Below are positions 8,192 to 17,174 of a stretch of 64,000 nt of DNA, piece after piece. The stretch comes from PALSA-660 sp963726435 (lineage in GTDB: Bacteria > Actinomycetota > Coriobacteriia > Anaerosomatales > PALSA-660): assembly GCA_963726435.1 (NCBI GenBank), contig CAVSCJ010000001.1, forward strand, positions 296,938 through 360,937, in the 5' to 3' direction. The position numbers and the translations under genes are program-made. Position 1 is the stretch's first letter. Each line of letters begins with the position of its first letter. The notes beneath the pieces are model-generated. The model saw nothing but the letters and a program-made list of their open reading frames with translations. It did not search any database and was not told the DNA's origin.

Positions 8192-9973
8192 CTACCCGGG
8201 CGCCAGCCGCACCTGGTCGCGCCCCATCGCTTTCGCCTGATAAAGCGCCCGGTCCGCCGCCTCCAGAACATCGAGAGGCTCGGAGCCCGGTCCGGCAGCG
8301 GCGACTCCGATCGATACCCGCACTTCGACCCGCTGCGGGGTACCGCCGGGTGTCACCTCCACACTCATACCCGTGACGGCCGCGCGGACCTTCTCTGCGA
8401 CTCCGAACGCCTCGGTCTTCGCCGTCTGCGGCAGTATGATCGCGAATTCGTCGCCGCCGTAGCGACAGGGCAGGTCGGTGGTCCTCAGCGTCGCGCGCAG
8501 GAGATCCGCCACCGCCGCGAGCACGGTGTCCCCCGTCACATGACCGAAGCGGTCGTTGACGGACTTGAACGCGTCGAGATCGAGCATGATCAGGCAGAGC
8601 GCGCCCCCGTAGCGTGCGTGACGCGCGCACTCGTCGGCGAGGCGGTCGGAGAAGACACGGCGGTTCCACAGCCCGGTGAGCGCATCGAGAGTCGCGCACT
8701 CCTGCAGCTGCGCCATCTCCTCCGCGAACCTTCGGCGCTGGACCGGGAAGCAGACCTCCCATGTCGAGTCGCCCCTGTATACGGCCGCGGCATGCTCGAG
8801 ACACGTGTCGTAGCCACAGGCCCGGCAGTCCACCAGATCAGCGTCCGCTGCGAACCCGGCCTCGCGCAGGACCGCGCGCAGCCCATCCTCGTCCGGTGAC
8901 GGCACCACGACGGGGGCCGCGGTGAACGAGCGTCGGAGCCCCACGGGACGAAGGCGCCGCACCACCTCGCGGCTCGAAGCGGCCGTACGCACGCGCCGGT
9001 GGCGCTCTGCGGCCTCGAGGTTGCGTTTGGCGAACAGGGATACCCCGGAACTCACCGTCGGACCGTCGATGCAGCCCTCGCAGTTGAGCGCGTCGATGAT
9101 CGCCGGCGCGGTCTCACCCGCCTCGATCGCGGTTAGCAGCGTGTCCAGTTCGGCGAGGCCACGAACGACCCTGACCGATGAGTCGATCATCAGATGCGAG
9201 GCGAGGGTCGAACGCGGATACCCGTCGGTGAGCGACACCTCCTTGAGAGGCTCGGGCCTCCGCGCGGAACCCGGCCGGCGGTCCCGCATCTGACGCGGCC
9301 CGGCGGTGGCGAGTCGCCCGAATGCGGCCTTGAGCTCGTCGAACCCGATCGCCGCGTCGATGGCCCCTTCGAACTCGGGAAGGAGAGCCTCGTCCTTGCG
9401 AGCGTAGCAGGGAGAAACGTAGACGACGGCCGTGCCCGCAGGATAGAGCGACTTGATGATCGAGGCCTGCGCGACGTAGGGGGGCACGACAGGGGCGAGC
9501 GCCCCCACGAGCGCCGGGTGGTAGCGCCGCACCCATTCGTCCACCACGGGGCAGGTGGAGCGTATGACAGGGACTCCGCTCTGGGTGGCGTGCCGCGCCT
9601 CGTATTCGAGCGCCACGACCTCCTCGCCGAGCAGCGTCGACTCCGCCGCGTCGAAGCCCGCGGCCTCCAGGGCCGACTCGACCTCCTCGGGACTCATGGG
9701 GTGCATCGCGGCCACGAACTCGGTAGCCAGCAGGGCCACCACGGGACGGTCCTCGCCGAGCAGCGCGTCGACGAGCGCGCCGTCGCTGCGCACCTTGAAG
9801 CCCCCGCTGCGGCACGCGGACACGCACGCGCCGCAGCCGATGCACTTCTCCGCGATCACCTCGGCGGCGCCGCCCGACGCCCGGATCGCGTGGGTCGGAC
9901 AGAGGCGAACGCAGCGCCAGCATCCGCTGCACCTGTCACGGTCCACCGTGATGAGGGGACGCAGCTCTCTCAC
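8192..9973 (-). CDS. Sensory [FeFe]-hydrogenase-like protein fused to a GGDEF diguanylate cyclase
   Basis: 593 residues. Two [4Fe-4S] ferredoxin motifs come first (Cys15/18/21/25 and Cys44/47/50/54). A hydrogenase large-domain-like region (~80-330) follows with reduced H-cluster motifs: STCP (Cys141), SPC (Cys189) and NCEGCIDGP (Cys298, Cys301). Next is a CxxCGYxxC Fe-S motif (Cys383/386/391, with Cys408). The GGDEF domain (~425-593) has an intact RYGGDEF active site (506-510) and an RxxD product-inhibition site (497-500). The H-cluster motifs match the divergent group C sensory hydrogenases, so I infer H2- or redox-dependent c-di-GMP synthesis in the cytosol. GTG start overlaps the QueT-like gene (GTGA). 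Maturases HydEFG are not in the window. Confidence 0.88.
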   Translation of the reverse strand: MRELRPLITVDRDRCSGCWRCVRLCPTHAIRASGGAAEVIAEKCIGCGACVSACRSGGFKVRSDGALVDALLGEDRPVVALLATEFVAAMHPMSPEEVESALEAAGFDAAESTLLGEEVVALEYEARHATQSGVPVIRSTCPVVDEWVRRYHPALVGALAPVVPPYVAQASIIKSLYPAGTAVVYVSPCYARKDEALLPEFEGAIDAAIGFDELKAAFGRLATAGPRQMRDRRPGSARRPEPLKEVSLTDGYPRSTLASHLMIDSSVRVVRGLAELDTLLTAIEAGETAPAIIDALNCEGCIDGPTVSSGVSLFAKRNLEAAERHRRVRTAASSREVVRRLRPVGLRRSFTAAPVVVPSPDEDGLRAVLREAGFAADADLVDCRACGYDTCLEHAAAVYRGDSTWEVCFPVQRRRFAEEMAQLQECATLDALTGLWNRRVFSDRLADECARHARYGGALCLIMLDLDAFKSVNDRFGHVTGDTVLAAVADLLRATLRTTDLPCRYGGDEFAIILPQTAKTEAFGVAEKVRAAVTGMSVEVTPGGTPQRVEVRVSIGVAAAGPGSEPLDVLEAADRALYQAKAMGRDQVRLAPG

Positions 9974-10566
9974 CGTGCGCCGTCACCCCCCGCGCCGCGC
10001 GCCTCTAAGGATTCCTCGTCGGACAGCCCCGGAACCCGGATCCGCCGCAACGCAACGAGAAGCGGCCAGCCGAGTCCGTAGACGACCAACGCCTGCCCCA
10101 CCGTCACGCCGAGGACCCCGGCCAGGTAGAGGACCGGCCACGAGCTTGCAGCGGTGACCCCGAGGGCCGGGATCGTCGCGAGACCGCTCGCTCCGAGCAT
10201 CACCGGCAGGTAGGCCGGGACTATCAGCGCGTTGAAGACCACGGGTCCCGCCAGGGCCAGCACGGTCTTCTTGCGGAAGCGCCAAGTCCAGGCGGCCGCC
10301 AGAAGCGTGGCCAGCGAACCGAACGCGACGTCGAGCAGGCCGATGGTGCCGAACGTCGCCACGCTGGACAGGTTGGCGAGGGCGGAGCCGACGAAGAGAC
10401 CCGGTATGGCCGCCGGCGTCAGGCAGGCGACGACGGTGAGCGCCTCGCTCAGGCGGAGCTGGACGATCCCGTAGCTGAACACCGATCCGAGCTGTATGAC
10501 GAGGAAGGTCAGCACCGCGTACACTGCTGCGATGACTCCGGCTTGCGCGACCCTGCGTGCCCTCAC
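9970..10566 (-). CDS. queT: QueT-family transporter (ECF S-component-like)
   Basis: A 198-residue, highly hydrophobic protein with about five or six membrane helices. The segment VQLRLSEALTVVA is the hallmark of the QueT family, proposed substrate-binding components for queuosine precursors that work with shared ECF energizing subunits. It is first in an apparent operon with the hydrogenase-like/GGDEF sensor (4-base overlap). The start is GTG at 10566. No preQ1 riboswitch is recognisable in the 114-base leader. Confidence 0.8.
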   Translation of the reverse strand: MRARRVAQAGVIAAVYAVLTFLVIQLGSVFSYGIVQLRLSEALTVVACLTPAAIPGLFVGSALANLSSVATFGTIGLLDVAFGSLATLLAAAWTWRFRKKTVLALAGPVVFNALIVPAYLPVMLGASGLATIPALGVTAASSWPVLYLAGVLGVTVGQALVVYGLGWPLLVALRRIRVPGLSDEESLEARGAGGDGAR

Positions 10567-10680
10567 GTCAACGCTCTCCAGATCCAGACACGGACGCGTG
10601 ACAACGTCCCCTGCCCGGTTCGATGCGCGCCTCGGATCGGCGCCCTACGCGCGTGAACAGATGGTACCCGAACCCGCCGC

Positions 10681-11691
10681 TCAGCCAGACGGCAGAAGCA
10701 GTTCGGCTATCTGGACCGCGTTCAGGGCGGCGCCCTTGCGCAGCTGGTCCGCGACGACCCACATCGCGATCCCGTTCTCTACGCTCGCATCCTGCCTCAG
10801 ACGCCCGACGTACGTGTCGTCGGTCCCCTCGAGCAATGCCGGCATCGGGTAGCGTTGGCCACCCGGATCGTCGACCAAGGTCACGCCCGGGGTCGCCTCC
10901 AGAGCCGCTCGCGCGGCCGCCACGCTGACCGGGCCTTCGAACTCGACGTTGATCGACTCGGAGTGGCAGCGCAGCACCGGCACGCGCACGCAGGTGGCCG
11001 AGACGCGGATCCCGGGAGCATGCATGATCTTCTGAGTCTCGACCAACATCTTCCACTCCTCCTTGGTGGAGGCGTCGTCGAGGAACACGTCGATCTGAGG
11101 GATGCAGTTGAACGCGATGCGGTGGGCGAAGTTGCGCGGGTGGAACTCTCGACCGGCCAGGAAGTCGCCACTCTGCTCGTAGAGCTCGTCCATGGCCGCC
11201 TGCCCCGCACCTGAGGCCGCCTGGTAGGTCGACACGACGACACGCCTGATGGGCGACAGGTCGTTCAACGGCTTCAGCGCCACGACCATCTGGATCGTCG
11301 AGCAGTTGGGGTTGGCGATCACTCCCGAGTGCAGTGCCGCGTCGCCCGGATTGACCTCGGGCACCACGAGCGGGACGCCCTCCTCCATGCGGAACGCCGA
11401 CGAGTTGTCGATCATCACGCAACCGGCGCCCTCGACGGCCGTCCGGAAGCGCCTGGATATCTCGGCGCCAGCGGAGAAGAGGGCGATGTCGACACCTTCG
11501 AAGCTGCTGTCCGTCATCTCCTCGACGACCAGTTCGCCTCCCGCGAAGGGTACGCGGCGGCCCGCCGACCGCGAGGAGGCGAGCGCCCGCACCTCGGACG
11601 CGGGAAAAGCCCGCTGCTCCAGAGCGAGCAGCATCTCGGCTCCTACGGCGCCTGTGGCGCCCGCCACGGCGACCACGGGGCGCGCGGGCAT
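10681..11691 (-). CDS. asd: Aspartate-semialdehyde dehydrogenase
   Basis: A 336-residue enzyme that reduces aspartyl phosphate to aspartate semialdehyde with NADPH, the second step toward lysine, methionine and threonine. Visible: N-terminal Rossmann motif VAGATGAVGAEML, catalytic Cys in NPNCSTIQM, and the active-site His in VLRCHSESI. The ATG at 11691 gives a normal N terminus; the frame is open further upstream but that part overlaps lysC and does not look like protein. It lies 23 bases downstream of lysC, a classic pair. Confidence 0.95.
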   Translation of the reverse strand: MPARPVVAVAGATGAVGAEMLLALEQRAFPASEVRALASSRSAGRRVPFAGGELVVEEMTDSSFEGVDIALFSAGAEISRRFRTAVEGAGCVMIDNSSAFRMEEGVPLVVPEVNPGDAALHSGVIANPNCSTIQMVVALKPLNDLSPIRRVVVSTYQAASGAGQAAMDELYEQSGDFLAGREFHPRNFAHRIAFNCIPQIDVFLDDASTKEEWKMLVETQKIMHAPGIRVSATCVRVPVLRCHSESINVEFEGPVSVAAARAALEATPGVTLVDDPGGQRYPMPALLEGTDDTYVGRLRQDASVENGIAMWVVADQLRKGAALNAVQIAELLLPSG

Positions 11692-11714
11692 CGGGTGATC
11701 CCAGGCCACGGCGA

Positions 11715-12971
11715 TCACACCCCGGGAGCCGTTGGAGAGGTCTCCGCGGTCACCGCTCGCCCGCTCAGACCGAAAGCGGCGTGCAACGCTCGCACTGCGG
11801 CATCGACCTGGTCGGCTGCGATAACGCAGGATATCCGGATGGCGCTCGTCGAGATCATGTCGAGGTTGACACCTGCGTCGGCGAGTGAGCGGAACATGAG
11901 GGCCGCGACGCCGGGGTGCGTCTTCATGCCCGCGCCGACGAGCGAGACCTTCGCGATCGACTCGTCGACGGACCACTCGCGCGCACCGAGCTCGACCACG
12001 ACCTCGCGGACCGCCTTCGTCGCCCGCGCCAGATCGTCCTTCGGGGTCGTGAACGAGATGTCGGTAGTCCCCGCCTCGGAGACGTTCTGGATGATCATGT
12101 CGACGTTGACGTTGGCGTCGGCTAGCCGGCCGAAGACCTCCGCCGCGACACCCGGACGGTCCGGGACGTCGCGCACGGTCACCTTGGCCTCCGAGGTGTC
12201 GTGCGTCACACCCGATATGATGGCTTGCTCCATGGACTCGTCGGCCTCCTTGACGATGGTTCCTTCGCTGTAGTTGAACGACGAGCGCACGTGGATCACG
12301 ACGCCGTGGTTGCGCGCGAACTCCACGCTGCGCAGCTGCAGCACGCGCGCGCCCGTTGCCGCCATCTCGAGCATCTCGTCGTAGGAGATGACGGCGATCT
12401 TGCGGGCGGTTGGCTCCACTCGCGGATCGGCCGTGTAGACGCCGTCCACGTCGGTGTAGATCTCGCAGACGTCGGCGCGCAGCCCCGCTGCCACGGCCGC
12501 GGCGGTGGTGTCGGAGCCGCCTCGGCCCAACGTCGTGATCTCGCCTTCCTCGGTCAGGCCCTGGAACCCCGCGATTATGACGATCTGGCCCTCGTCGAGC
12601 GCCCGCATCACCCGACCGGTCCGGACCTCTTGGATGCGGGCCTTGGTGTGGGAGGAGTCGGAAACGATACCCGCCTGGGCTCCAGTGAGGCTTATCGCCT
12701 GGTGCCCTAGTGTGTCGATCGCCATCGCCAGAAGCGCGATGGTGACCTGTTCCCCGGTCGCGAGAAGCATGTCCATCTCGCGCTCCGGCGGATCCGGGCT
12801 GATAGAGAGCGCCTTCTCGAGCAGTTCGTCGGTCACGTCGCCCATTGCCGAGACGACGGCGACGACACGGTCACCGCTCTCCTTGGCAGCGATCAGGCGC
12901 CGCGCGACCGCCATGAGACGCTCGGGCGAGCCGACCGACGAGCCACCGTACTTCTGTACGACGAGTGCCAT
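11715..12971 (-). CDS. lysC: Aspartokinase
   Basis: A 418-residue aspartate kinase catalysing ATP-dependent phosphorylation of aspartate. The kinase domain begins VVQKYGGSSVGS and includes GFQGLTEEGEITTLGRGGSD; two ACT domains occupy the C terminus (about 270-400: VRDVPDRPGVAAEVF and VGAGMKTHPGVAALMF). These ACT domains normally give feedback control by lysine and/or threonine. The ATG at 12971 has GGGAG eight bases upstream. The leader to the putative -10 is about 70 bases, too short for a lysine riboswitch. Confidence 0.95.
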   Translation of the reverse strand: MALVVQKYGGSSVGSPERLMAVARRLIAAKESGDRVVAVVSAMGDVTDELLEKALSISPDPPEREMDMLLATGEQVTIALLAMAIDTLGHQAISLTGAQAGIVSDSSHTKARIQEVRTGRVMRALDEGQIVIIAGFQGLTEEGEITTLGRGGSDTTAAAVAAGLRADVCEIYTDVDGVYTADPRVEPTARKIAVISYDEMLEMAATGARVLQLRSVEFARNHGVVIHVRSSFNYSEGTIVKEADESMEQAIISGVTHDTSEAKVTVRDVPDRPGVAAEVFGRLADANVNVDMIIQNVSEAGTTDISFTTPKDDLARATKAVREVVVELGAREWSVDESIAKVSLVGAGMKTHPGVAALMFRSLADAGVNLDMISTSAIRISCVIAADQVDAAVRALHAAFGLSGRAVTAETSPTAPGV

Positions 12972-13045
12972 CTTCTCCCTGCAGTCCCGGAACGACGCGG
13001 ACGGTGCGCGCAGCCTACTCACGGGAGGCCTCGCGGCGTTTCCGT

Positions 13046-13051
13046 AGTGTA
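13046..13051 (-). promoter_or_regulatory. Putative -10 element of lysC-asd
   Basis: Minus-strand TACACT in the context GATACACTACGG, about 75 bases upstream of the lysC ATG and inside the gap to the HD-GYP gene. Similar to the elements before the SRP RNA and the glycosyltransferase. The -35 is not clear. Confidence 0.4.
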
Positions 13052-13095
13052 TCAGCAGGGGCGGACGGCGGCGGCGCGAGGCGCCGCGCGCAGCA

Positions 13096-14895
13096 CTACG
13101 AGCGCGCGTACAGCGCCAGTCCCCGGGCGATCCCGCGGAGCCGCTCCGTGAGCGACTCGACCGTCTCGGAGTAGAAGTGGTCGACGAGGCTGGGTCCGGT
13201 CACCACGGACATGAGGGCCGACAGCCGTCCCAACACCGTTCGCATCTCGCCGATCTGACCGTCCAACTCGGCCGACGGCCCTGCGGCCACAGTGAAGTGC
13301 CCGCCGCTCATCGTGAAGGCGGGCGCCTCTGCAGCGAGCCACTCGCCCATGCTCGCTTCGAGGTTCGCGGTGAGCTGCGGGCCCCCGAGCTTCCGGAAGG
13401 CACCGAGCATGCCGTCCGCGACGGCGACGAAGACCGCTCGCGCCTCGTAGGGCTCCACGGTGAGCGCGGCGAGCTCCGAACCGCTGGCTGCTGCATCCAT
13501 CTCCCTGAGCACCTCGATCAGGGCGTCGACCGCGCGCGGGTCGAAGTCCGTGCCCGAGCAACGTCTCAGTTCCGCTATCGCGTCGTCGGCCACCAGCCGA
13601 TCGCGGTAGGGCCTGTCCGCCACCATCGCCGCATAGGCGTCGGCGACCGAGAGCACACGTGCCAGTAACGGGATCTCCTCGCCGCGCAACCCGGCCGGAT
13701 AGCCGGACCCGTCGTAGTGCTCGTGGTGATGCCGCACGACCGGCGCGATGGACCACGGGAACGCGACCGGCCGCAGGATGTTCGCACCGATCATCGGGTG
13801 GTGACGCATCGTGCACGTCTCTTCTTCGGAGAGCGGTGCGGGCTTGCGCAGGATCTGCTCGCTGATGCCGATCCTCCCTATGTCATGGAGGTAGGCGGCC
13901 ATCTCGATCGCGGTGCGCTGGTCGGGCGACAGACCCATCTTCTCCGCCGTTGCGCGTGCGAGGACCGCGACGCGGCCCGAGTGGTCGCGCATGTAGGGCT
14001 CCTTGGCGTCGACGGCCGCGGCAAGGGCGCGCACCGTCGCAAGGTAGGCGTCCTGGACGCTCGCGAACAACTCCGTGTTGCCGACGGCGATGGTCATGTG
14101 GTTCGCGATCGTGGAGAGCAGCCGAGCGTCCTCTCCCGTGAATCGCATGTTGCGGTCGTGGCTGCCGACTGCGATCGCGCCGATGACCTCGTCGACGGCG
14201 ACAAGCGGAACGCATAGTGCAGCCAGCGCGCCTGTCACGGCATCGATGTTCTCCGCGGCGTCGGACTCCTGCGAAGGGTTGAAGATGAGAGGACGCCCCT
14301 GGCGCACGACCCACTCGGACATGGAAGCGCGGACGGCGCGGTGATCGACCGGGCGGTCTCCGGCGCCGCGCCACGCCCTAAGCTCGATCTCACCGCTCGC
14401 TTGATCGCGCAGGACCACATAGCCGGAATCCACGGCGAAGCTGTGCATCGCTGCGTCCAGCGTCGCGTTCAGCATGGAGCCGAGATCGAGCGTCGAACCC
14501 AACGCACGACTCATCTCGTAGAGAGTGGAGAGTTCTTCTACCGTGTGCGTGAGCGCCTCCGTGCGCTCACGCAAGGCGTCCGTCATCGAGTTGAACGCAT
14601 CGGCCAAGTCGCCCAGATCTGGCCGGTCGCCGAAGGCGACCTGTACGTCGAGCTCGCCATCGGCCACTCGACGCGCGGCCTGGGTGAGCGCCAACAGCGG
14701 CGGACGGGATCCGTGCGCCAGCAACAGGTAGACGGCGCACGCTCCGATCGCGACGTAGAGCAAGGCGAACTCCAAGGCGCTGCCCGCGTAGATGGAGTAG
14801 ATGCCGCCCGCCGCGGCCAGCGCCGCGATAGCCCCCGCAGCGATGGTGATGGCAGAGCCGCGGTCCCGGCGACTATGCGTCCCTTGCGCGCTCAC
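13096..14895 (-). CDS. Membrane HAMP-GAF-HD-GYP protein (probable c-di-GMP phosphodiesterase)
   Basis: 599 residues. Two membrane helices (~15-60), a HAMP-like linker (~65-118), a GAF domain (~130-275), then an HD-GYP domain (~285-460). The catalytic HD is at 337-338 (LHDIGRIG). The HHHEHYDGSGYP motif is complete with GYP at 398-400. HD-GYP proteins linearise c-di-GMP to pGpG and GMP. An unassigned C-terminal region (~465-599) may be a further sensory or helical domain. GTG start at 14895. It could oppose the GGDEF protein at 8192. Confidence 0.88.
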   Translation of the reverse strand: MSAQGTHSRRDRGSAITIAAGAIAALAAAGGIYSIYAGSALEFALLYVAIGACAVYLLLAHGSRPPLLALTQAARRVADGELDVQVAFGDRPDLGDLADAFNSMTDALRERTEALTHTVEELSTLYEMSRALGSTLDLGSMLNATLDAAMHSFAVDSGYVVLRDQASGEIELRAWRGAGDRPVDHRAVRASMSEWVVRQGRPLIFNPSQESDAAENIDAVTGALAALCVPLVAVDEVIGAIAVGSHDRNMRFTGEDARLLSTIANHMTIAVGNTELFASVQDAYLATVRALAAAVDAKEPYMRDHSGRVAVLARATAEKMGLSPDQRTAIEMAAYLHDIGRIGISEQILRKPAPLSEEETCTMRHHPMIGANILRPVAFPWSIAPVVRHHHEHYDGSGYPAGLRGEEIPLLARVLSVADAYAAMVADRPYRDRLVADDAIAELRRCSGTDFDPRAVDALIEVLREMDAAASGSELAALTVEPYEARAVFVAVADGMLGAFRKLGGPQLTANLEASMGEWLAAEAPAFTMSGGHFTVAAGPSAELDGQIGEMRTVLGRLSALMSVVTGPSLVDHFYSETVESLTERLRGIARGLALYARS

Positions 14896-14975
14896 TTGCC
14901 TGCCTGGCGCCCCCCTGGAAGACGGTCACCCGTCTATCATGCACCATCGCCGCACGAACGCCACCCTGTCAGCAC

Positions 14976-15005
14976 GAGGGGCCGCGCGGCGACGCGCGGC
15001 CCCTC
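14976..15005 (-). terminator. Hairpin downstream of porB
   Basis: A perfect 13-bp inverted repeat (GAGGGGCCGCGCG with its complement, 4-base loop) begins 23 bases after the porB stop. Its position suggests an intrinsic-type terminator or 3' end stabiliser for porGDAB; there is no T-run. Confidence 0.6.
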
Positions 15006-15028
15006 AGGAGTCGACACGGGAACGGCCT

Positions 15029-15967
15029 CTAGAGGCCGCACCGCTTGAGCACGTAGTCGAAGTTGCGGTCGACCTCGGCCTGTACTCTCGCGAGAAGACC
15101 TTCGTTCGCGGGCTTGAACAGGTGCTTGAATCTCCCCTGCGGTCTGAGGAACTCCTCGATCGGCTTGCGGTTCTCGCGCGTCACGCTGCGCTTGGTGTAG
15201 ATCCACTCGCCATCGACGACCTCGAACAGCGGCCAGAAGGCGGTGGACACGGCCGCCTTCGCGACCTCCACCGTGCTGTCGTACGGGATGCGCCATCCTC
15301 GCGGGCAGGGCGAGAACACGTTGATGAACGCCGCGCCCTCGGTCGCGAACGCCTTCTCGGCCTTGGAAGTGAGGTCCTTCCAGTCCGAGATCGATGCCTG
15401 TGCCGCATACGGGATGTTGTGGGCCGCGATGATCGAGGTCAGATCCTTGCGGCGCTGGGTCTTGCCCTGGCCCACCGAGCCGACCTCGGCGGTGGTCGCC
15501 CACGCGCCCATCGGCGTCGCGCCGCTGCGCTGGATGCCGGTGTTCATGTAGGCGCCGTTGTCGTAGCAGACGTAGACCATGTCGTGACCGCGCTCCATGG
15601 CGCCGGAGAGCGACTGCAGTCCGATGTCGTAGGTCCCACCGTCGCCGCCGAAAGCCACGAACTTCACCCTCTTGTCGGCTGGGATCTTCCCGGCCCTCTT
15701 CAGCCCCTTGAATGCGGCCTCGACACCCGAAACGGTCGCAGCGGCGTTCTCGAACGCGTTGTGGATGAACGGGGTCTTCCATGACGAGTAGGGGTAGATC
15801 GTCGTCGAGACCTCAAGGCAGCCGGTAGCGCAACCCACGATGACCGGGGTCTCCCCGGCACCGAGCAGGACCTGACGCACTGCTATCGAGGCGCCGCAGC
15901 CGGCACAGAGGCGGTGGCCGCCCTCCAAACGGTCCTCGCGACGGGAGAGTTCCTTGATCGTTGCCAT
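15029..15967 (-). CDS. porB: Pyruvate:ferredoxin oxidoreductase, beta subunit
   Basis: 312 residues. This subunit binds thiamine diphosphate (FGGDGGTYDIGLQSL with a later CYDNGAYMNTG) and a [4Fe-4S] cluster (Cys in RLCAGCGAS and other Cys such as FSPCPRGW). Together with PorG, PorD and PorA it oxidises pyruvate with CoA to acetyl-CoA and CO2, reducing ferredoxin. ATG at 15967, 16 bases after porA; the open frame upstream overlaps porA and is discarded. Last gene of the operon. Confidence 0.93.
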   Translation of the reverse strand: MATIKELSRREDRLEGGHRLCAGCGASIAVRQVLLGAGETPVIVGCATGCLEVSTTIYPYSSWKTPFIHNAFENAAATVSGVEAAFKGLKRAGKIPADKRVKFVAFGGDGGTYDIGLQSLSGAMERGHDMVYVCYDNGAYMNTGIQRSGATPMGAWATTAEVGSVGQGKTQRRKDLTSIIAAHNIPYAAQASISDWKDLTSKAEKAFATEGAAFINVFSPCPRGWRIPYDSTVEVAKAAVSTAFWPLFEVVDGEWIYTKRSVTRENRKPIEEFLRPQGRFKHLFKPANEGLLARVQAEVDRNFDYVLKRCGL

Positions 15968-15983
15968 CTTGTCGCCCCTCCCT

Positions 15984-17171
15984 CTACCGGGCGCCGAGGT
16001 AGACGAGCCCGGAGGGGGCCGCCGTCCCTGACGCGATGTCGGACAGGTCAGAGAAGACACGCTCGATGAGTTCGGTCCTCACGTCGGCCCCACCGAGGCC
16101 GTAGATGTAGTCGACAACGGGAACGCGCTCCTCCAAGTCGTACAGCGCGCTCCGCACCTCGAGGAAGAGCGGACCTCCTTCGGCTCCGAAGCTCTCCGAG
16201 CGGTCCATGACGGCGACCGCCTTGAGACCCTTGAGCGCCGCGGCGAGCTCGCCGCCCGGGAACGGTCTGAAGCACCTCACCTTGACGACGCCCGCCTTCT
16301 GGCCCTGAGCGCGCAGGGTGCGCGCGACGTGCCGCGCGTTGCCCGCCGTCGAGCCCATCACCACGATCGCAGTCTCAGCGTCGTCCATGCCGAAGGTCTC
16401 GATCGCGCCGAAGGGGCGGCCGCAGATGGCGGACCACTCGGCTCCCACGGACTTGACGACGTCGCGCGCGCGCTCGATCGCCATCCTCTGAGACCTCTTG
16501 AACTCGAAGAACGGGCCGCCGAGGCCGGCGAAGCTGCCGTGCGTGACGGGACGCGCGATGTCCAGAAGTGCGTTCTGCGGCTCGTACTCGCCTACGAAGG
16601 CGGCCACCGTGTCGTCGTCCATGACATCCGCGCGATCGATCGAGTGGGTCGTGATGAAGCCGTCCAGCGTAGACATCACCGGCAAGAGCACGTCGGGGTG
16701 CTCCGCGATCCGCACGGCCATTATCGTGTTGTCGTAGGCCTCCTGCGCCGTCTCGGCGAACAGGATGACCCAGCCCGTGTCGCGAGCGCCCATCACGTCA
16801 CCGTGGTCGCAGTGGATGTTGATGGGGGCGGACAGGGCGCGGTTGGCATTGGCCATGACTATGGGAAGCCGCATCCCAGACGCGATGTGCAGCTCCTCCC
16901 ACATCAGCGCGAGACCCTGAGACGACGTCGCGGTCATCACGCGCGCGCCGGCCGCTGACGCGCCGATGCAGGCGCTCATCGCCGAGTGCTCGGACTCCAC
17001 GGTCACGTACTCGGTCTTGACCCTGCCGTTGGCCACGTACTTCGCGAACTCCTCGACGATCGTCGTCTGAGGAGTGATGGGGTAGGCGGCCATCATGTCG
17101 GGCGCGCACTGGCGCATCGCTTCGGCCACCAGGATGTTGCCTGTTGCGGCGATCGTCTGTTGCGTCGGCAT
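15984..17171 (-). CDS. porA: Pyruvate:ferredoxin oxidoreductase, alpha subunit
   Basis: 395 residues. N-terminal domain I with MAAYPITPQTTIVEEF, the conserved TPP/pyruvate-site region TVESEHSAMSACIGASAAGARVMTATSSQG region (positions ~58-87), and the C-terminal transketolase-like domain (VVKVRCFRPFPGGEL). Its ATG lies 3 bases after the porD stop, so translation is probably coupled. Other 2-oxoacid specificities are possible in principle, but the four-subunit order G-D-A-B and the sequence fit pyruvate best. Confidence 0.92.
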   Translation of the reverse strand: MPTQQTIAATGNILVAEAMRQCAPDMMAAYPITPQTTIVEEFAKYVANGRVKTEYVTVESEHSAMSACIGASAAGARVMTATSSQGLALMWEELHIASGMRLPIVMANANRALSAPINIHCDHGDVMGARDTGWVILFAETAQEAYDNTIMAVRIAEHPDVLLPVMSTLDGFITTHSIDRADVMDDDTVAAFVGEYEPQNALLDIARPVTHGSFAGLGGPFFEFKRSQRMAIERARDVVKSVGAEWSAICGRPFGAIETFGMDDAETAIVVMGSTAGNARHVARTLRAQGQKAGVVKVRCFRPFPGGELAAALKGLKAVAVMDRSESFGAEGGPLFLEVRSALYDLEERVPVVDYIYGLGGADVRTELIERVFSDLSDIASGTAAPSGLVYLGAR

Positions 17172-17174
17172 CGG

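Noticed and set aside
5767..8376. Long plus-strand open frame opposite the glycosyltransferase and AmrS genes
   Set aside because: Arg/His/Val-rich antisense frame caused by high GC; the minus-strand genes have real domain motifs.
10567..10680. preQ1 riboswitch upstream of the QueT-like gene
   Set aside because: No preQ1-I or -II core recognised in the 114 bases.
12972..13095. Lysine riboswitch upstream of lysC
   Set aside because: The leader is too short and lacks the conserved core.
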